Positions 11,172 through 14,169 of a DNA stretch of 14,169 nucleotides are shown one piece after another (positions within the stretch are counted from its first letter, which is position 1; every line of letters starts with the position of its first letter). The position numbers and the translations under genes were made by a program. The stretch is from Nostoc sp. CHAB 5715 (GTDB lineage Bacteria; Cyanobacteriota; Cyanobacteriia; Cyanobacteriales; Nostocaceae). A model generated the notes under the pieces. That model was not told the origin of the DNA. It did not search any database and saw only the letters and a list, made by a program, of their open reading frames with translations. Where the stretch lies: positions 1 to 14,169 of the forward strand of contig NZ_JAIVFR010000052.1 of NCBI RefSeq assembly GCF_020829685.1, in the 5' to 3' direction.

Positions 11172-12415
11172 GCAGTAACTTGCACCCTTCCCAACTGCAC
11201 CAACACTTGCAAATGTACGTTTGCGCCAAGTGGTCATTTTGGGGCAGCTTAACTTTAAGCTGTGGCTTGTTGTTCCTGGGGGCAACTCAAAAGCCAGAGT
11301 CTAAACCGTGGATACTAGGGGCATCTGTTGGCGCTCTGGAAGTCGGACGCAGACATCGCCAAACAGCCAAACTTTTGCAAGAATCACTCGGCGATATCGA
11401 CCGAGCCTCACGGGTTAACTTTCAAGCCTGGGCAAAAGTCAATACCCAACCCACGGCACAGTTAGCCCTCACAGTTGGCGTTCTTGATGCCAACTGGCAA
11501 CCAGAGAACTTAATCACAGATCCGGTTGAGTACATCCAAAAAAAACAAAAACACGTTGCCCTCGTTGGCGGCACTGGCGACGGGAAATCGACATTCACCC
11601 AATACCTGTCCTCCAAAATCGGTGGTAGGGTCGTTGTCTATGATTCCGATGCCAAGCCCGACGATTGGGCATGGATTGATCAAGCCGATGTCATTGGGCG
11701 TAAAGGCAACTTTAAAGCCATTGACACCGCAATGGGTAACGATTTAAAAACCTTAGAGGAACTTGTGGAGCTTCGCGGTGAGGGGGGAGATAACGCCATC
11801 GCCGGTCGGGAACGATTCATGATCGCCGAAGAATTCCCGGTTTTGGTGGACGAATGCGACAATTCCTCCGACTGGATAAAACGCCACGCCAAACGGGGCA
11901 GGCGATATAAACAGTTCATTTGTGCCATCGCCCAAAACGACACCGCTGAGAATTTCGGCTTGCAAGGTGACAAAGACACCCTTTACAGCTGCTTTGTCTT
12001 GGTGAGATTAGGGCAATTCGGGCGTGACCACGCCAGGACTAAACTTAAAGATCCTCAACTAGAGCAGTGGTTGAAAGCTGGTGGCAAGAAGCGGTTTATG
12101 GTCGATGACTGCCCTTGTGAGCTTGATTTGAGCAACTGGGGAACCGGTGCAACCGTGCAGACAAAAACCTCCGGCGGGGGAGATGAGGTGCAATCGCAGC
12201 CGGAAACCATGAATGAGTTCGAGCAATTTATCCTTGACTGGGGTCAACAGCACCCGGGCGAGGTTTTAAAAGCCAGGATTTTGCTGCAAGCTAGCCGATT
12301 GTTTGAGGGAATGCAATCAGACGAAGTACGGATCATCTTTGCTTCGATGGCTGATCGGGGCTTGGGAGAAGTCGAAGGAAGTGGCGATCGCTTGGGCTGG
12401 AGGTGGTCAAAGTAA
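11168..12415 (+). CDS. FtsK/HerA-type membrane-anchored DNA-pumping ATPase
   Basis: The start ATG 11168 overlaps the previous stop; an in-frame extension to 11006 is only the shadow of the membrane gene. The 415-aa product has a hydrophobic helix at about residues 22-40 and a polar linker. A P-loop follows at 134-142 (GGTGDGKST), then VVVYDSDAKP where FtsK and T4CP proteins have their D-P-K strand, a Walker B at 224-229 (PVLVDE), AKRGRRYKQFICAIAQ with the sensor Gln256, and a tail at about 348-415 with winged-helix character (FEQFILDW..GEVLKARILLQAS..MADRGLGEVEG..). This is the layout of FtsK, HerA and TraB DNA translocases. It is the last gene of a five-gene coupled operon, and 8-bp repeats follow it at once. 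A role in plasmid or element transfer or partition is likely. Confidence 0.75.
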   Translation: MSSNLHPSQLHQHLQMYVCAKWSFWGSLTLSCGLLFLGATQKPESKPWILGASVGALEVGRRHRQTAKLLQESLGDIDRASRVNFQAWAKVNTQPTAQLALTVGVLDANWQPENLITDPVEYIQKKQKHVALVGGTGDGKSTFTQYLSSKIGGRVVVYDSDAKPDDWAWIDQADVIGRKGNFKAIDTAMGNDLKTLEELVELRGEGGDNAIAGRERFMIAEEFPVLVDECDNSSDWIKRHAKRGRRYKQFICAIAQNDTAENFGLQGDKDTLYSCFVLVRLGQFGRDHARTKLKDPQLEQWLKAGGKKRFMVDDCPCELDLSNWGTGATVQTKTSGGGDEVQSQPETMNEFEQFILDWGQQHPGEVLKARILLQASRLFEGMQSDEVRIIFASMADRGLGEVEGSGDRLGWRWSK

Positions 12416-12416
12416 T

Positions 12417-12634
12417 GTCTACAGTTTGCCTACAGTCTGTCTACAGGCTGTAGGTAACGCAATACATGTAAATTGTCGATTAATTGACCAGGATTTGAGT
12501 GGAAGTGCGATCGCTCACCACTTGATTACAAATCACTCACAAGTCCGTCTACACCGTCTACAATTTTTTAACCCCAAAATTTTCGCTGTAGACGGCGAAA
12601 AGCGCTCCTAAAGCGGATTTTGGCGACTGTAGAC
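12417..12634. repeat. eight copies of an 8-bp box (G)TCTACAG
   Basis: Direct copies lie at 12417, 12428, 12439, 12547 and 12556, inverted ones at 12448, 12586 and 12627. The first three are exactly 11 bp apart, close to one helical turn. The consensus is GTCTACAG, with variants GCCTACAG, GTCTACAC and GTCTACAA. The array begins 2 bp after the ATPase stop and reaches to the front of the integrase. It may be protein-binding sites of the ATPase, iterons of a replication origin, or Xis/Int arm sites. Confidence 0.85.
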
Positions 12635-12656
12635 AAAATTTATGGGGTTTAAAAAA
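12564..12656. repeat. imperfect long inverted repeat around two boxes
   Basis: TTTTTTAACCCCAAAATTTT (12564-12583) is mirrored by AAAATTTATGGGGTTTAAAA at 12635-12654, with a few mismatches or bulges. Two inverted GTCTACAG boxes lie at the inner feet of the arms. A/T-rich arms suit an origin-like melting region or a large hairpin. Confidence 0.65.
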
Positions 12657-12688
12657 CTTCAAAAATCCGAACAATTTTTAACTCTGCG

Positions 12689-12808
12689 ATGTCTCAAACA
12701 AATTGTCCTCGCTGCGGTCATACCTGGGCTTTAGATGCCGTATTGCGGTGTGAATTACTTCTGTACCCTATGCAATGTCCGAGGAAGTATTTAGCTCATG
12801 GATGCTGA
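12689..12808 (+). CDS. 39-codon zinc-finger-like ORF before the integrase
   Basis: MSQTNCPRCGHTWALDAV.. has a clear CPxCGH knuckle. In this frame Cys21, Cys31 and Cys39 follow irregularly and the frame ends inside the integrase (12798). One base further, after GCC, the DNA reads YCGVNYFCTLCNVRGSI and stops before the integrase, giving a much more regular second knuckle (CTLC). So a one-base shift may have damaged a small zinc-ribbon gene of about 35 codons. Zinc-finger proteins next to integrases sometimes act as excision factors, but nothing here shows it. Confidence 0.4.
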   Translation: MSQTNCPRCGHTWALDAVLRCELLLYPMQCPRKYLAHGC

Positions 12809-13997
12809 CAACAAGTGGATTAGCTGTGATCCGCGAACAGGAAGGCTGCTTATTCGTTTCTGGGTCAAAGGATTCCTCAAGCAATTTTTTATCAGCACTG
12901 GGCTGAAGGATACCAAACGCAACCGGGAGATTGTCAGATCCAAAAGGGACGCGATCGCAAATGACATCGCACTTGAACGCTTTGACCCCACGCTTGCCAA
13001 CTACCAGTTTAAATCGACCCGACAATTTAACCCCGCAGCGCTGCCACTAAAAATAGAAGACAAACACCAAGTGGACTTACAACAACTTTGGGATAAATTC
13101 ACAGATTTTAAATCGAGTCAACTTGAAGAGACTACTATCAGGGGAAGTTATGCCGCGATCGCTCGTTATATTCGCAGGTTGCCAACCAAAGAATTAACCG
13201 ATGCTCCCAGAATTCGTGATTGGCTGCTCAGTAATATTTCCTTGTACATGGCCTGGGATAATTTAAATTCCTACCGCAGATGTTGCGATTGGGCTGTTGA
13301 CTCAGGACTGATCGCTAACAATCCCTTTTCCTCATTAGTTATTGGCAAGCCCAAGAAAAAATCGACAGATGTTGATGATTACAGAGCTTTCACCTTAGAA
13401 CAGAGAGACATTATCATTCATTCATTTGAAAATCACTCTATTCACTCCTACTACGCTCCTCTGGTAAAATTCATGTTTTGGACTGGTTGCAGGACAGGCG
13501 AGGCTTTTGCATTGACTTGGGGAGATATCACCCCAGACTGTTGTCAAATATCGATCAGCAAATCAAGAAACCTGCATGGAATTTTGAAAGGAACCAAAAA
13601 TGGCAAGAAGCGAATTTTTCCTACATTTGTAAATTCAAAACTCCAAAAACTGCTTTTAGAAATTAGACCAGAATCACCCGACCCAGATGAAGTAGTTTTT
13701 CTGACTAAGCTAGGCAACAGAATGACAAGCTATGCCCTTAACGATATTTGGAAGGGGACGACAGCAACTTATAAAAGAAAATATTCTTACCTGGGTGTGG
13801 TTAGTGAACTCGTGGCACTAGGTAAACTACCGTACTACCTCAAGCCATACGCCACGAGGCACACATTCGCTACATGGGCTATTAGTAGCGGCATCACCCC
13901 CGATAAAGTCGCAATGTGGATTGGCGACAACGTAAAGACAGTTTTGCTTTTCTACACACACCCCAATGTGGTAACTGCTAAATGCCCAGACTTCTAA
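12798..13997 (+). CDS. tyrosine site-specific integrase, complete
   Basis: The 399-aa protein inserts and excises DNA by way of a tyrosine nucleophile. Residues 1-60 form an arm-type DNA-binding domain (GRLLIRFWVKGFLKQFFISTG..). About 95-185 is the SAM-like core-binding domain, followed by the catalytic domain. Visible catalytic residues are Arg232 (GCRTGEA), a Lys in GTKNGKK (267-271), Arg354-His355 (YATRHTF) and Tyr386 (LLFYTHP). The usual His before Tyr is replaced in WIGDN; variation there is common in cyanobacterial integrases, to my knowledge. It is full length and has no frameshift, so the element may still be active. It is the last plus-strand gene, as usual for an integrase near one element end. 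Confidence 0.93.
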   Translation: MDADNKWISCDPRTGRLLIRFWVKGFLKQFFISTGLKDTKRNREIVRSKRDAIANDIALERFDPTLANYQFKSTRQFNPAALPLKIEDKHQVDLQQLWDKFTDFKSSQLEETTIRGSYAAIARYIRRLPTKELTDAPRIRDWLLSNISLYMAWDNLNSYRRCCDWAVDSGLIANNPFSSLVIGKPKKKSTDVDDYRAFTLEQRDIIIHSFENHSIHSYYAPLVKFMFWTGCRTGEAFALTWGDITPDCCQISISKSRNLHGILKGTKNGKKRIFPTFVNSKLQKLLLEIRPESPDPDEVVFLTKLGNRMTSYALNDIWKGTTATYKRKYSYLGVVSELVALGKLPYYLKPYATRHTFATWAISSGITPDKVAMWIGDNVKTVLLFYTHPNVVTAKCPDF

Positions 13998-14020
13998 TCG
14001 TGCTACTTAAATGCTACTCA
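13998..14020. repeat. TGCTACT direct repeat behind the integrase, possible att region
   Basis: TGCTACT occurs at 14001 and 14012 separated by TAAA, 4 bp behind the integrase stop. It overlaps the CTTAAATG shared with 5847-5854. Attachment sites are often found right behind integrase genes, but the evidence here is weak. Confidence 0.25.
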
Positions 14021-14167
14021 ATTTAGAGGGACATAAATATCTTGAGAATTAGGATTAAGGTATGGACGCTGCAAGTCAATTGTATGGTGTGCAAAGTGTT
14101 CGTCAATCGTCCTCATCCGTTCTTCCATCGCATTTTTACCTTTTTGCCAAGCTTCAAATAAAGCATT
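14018..14167 (-). CDS. 3' end of an unknown minus-strand gene (partial)
   Basis: The last 49 codons of a frame that enters from beyond the window: NALFEAWQKGKNAMEERMRT.. continues with HFAHHTIDLQRPYLNPN and ends DIYVPLN at a TGA (14018-14020). The composition (charged helix, then a Pro/Tyr-rich tail) looks like a real soluble protein, but I recognise no family. It converges on the integrase with 20 bp between the stop codons. Whether it belongs to the element or to the chromosome behind it cannot be told. Confidence 0.6.
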   Translation of the reverse strand, partial: NALFEAWQKGKNAMEERMRTIDEHFAHHTIDLQRPYLNPNSQDIYVPLN

Positions 14168-14169
14168 AG

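Noticed and set aside
11422..12253. Several minus- and plus-strand frames inside the ATPase gene
   Set aside because: They overlap the conserved Walker-motif coding region and show no protein-like features.
12417..12634. CRISPR array
   Set aside because: The repeated unit is only 8 bp, spacing is irregular and copies lie in both orientations; no spacers and no cas genes.
1..14169. tRNA, rRNA or riboswitch genes
   Set aside because: No cloverleaf-type sequence with the usual TTCRA arm, no rRNA and no known riboswitch core was recognised on either strand by eye.

Overview
The window looks like chromosome of a filamentous, probably heterocyst-forming (Nostocales) cyanobacterium. The pointers are many HIP1 octamers (GCGATCGC), heptamer-type and G-rich short tandem repeats between genes, a KGK-domain protein, and gatB next to Nostoc-like intergenic DNA. 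The only housekeeping genes are gatB (3962-5437, minus) and a broken N-terminal piece of metG at the left edge.

Left part (1-3316) is a graveyard of mobile DNA. metG is cut at 203/204 by a sequence that starts GGGGT and has the look of a Tn3-family terminal repeat. Behind it, on the minus strand, lie the 3' part of a TnpI-like tyrosine recombinase and a short possible remnant of a Tn3 transposase C-terminus. Then come an intact GNAT acetyltransferase resembling AAC(6') enzymes, a zinc-ribbon gene split between two frames, a possibly chimeric 321-aa protein with a transposase-like second half, and a small membrane-anchored coiled-coil protein.

Middle part (3317-5851): a gene-free stretch holds two tandem minus-strand small-RNA units, each with its own -10 box at the same spacing and its own terminator hairpin, and blocks of G/C-rich repeats. 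gatB follows. After it a P-loop kinase gene of the FlaR/topology-modulation type stops after 94 codons, about half its usual length. This break probably marks the left edge of an integrated element.

Right part (about 5850 to the end, at least 8.2 kb) is probably one integrative element. A minus-strand module carries a DnaB N-terminal-domain protein and, further right, a chain of tiny genes including one phage-like one. Next come a plus-strand KGK gene, a minus-strand ribbon-helix-helix regulator with repeated operator-like boxes in front of it, and a long plus-strand run of small unknown genes. This run ends in a tightly overlapping five-gene operon (10288-12415) whose last gene is a membrane-anchored FtsK/HerA-type DNA-pumping ATPase. 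Directly behind its stop codon are eight copies of an 8-bp box, (G)TCTACAG, in both orientations, then a large inverted repeat, a tiny zinc-finger-like ORF and a complete tyrosine integrase (12798-13997).

The combination of one FtsK-like membrane ATPase with a C-terminal winged-helix-like tail, 8-bp repeats just 3' of its gene, and an integrase recalls the TraB/clt/Int layout of actinomycete integrative conjugative elements. That analogy is inference, but it is the most interesting possibility in the window. Several small genes are split between frames or carry an early stop, so decay, sequencing error or recoding must be kept in mind.
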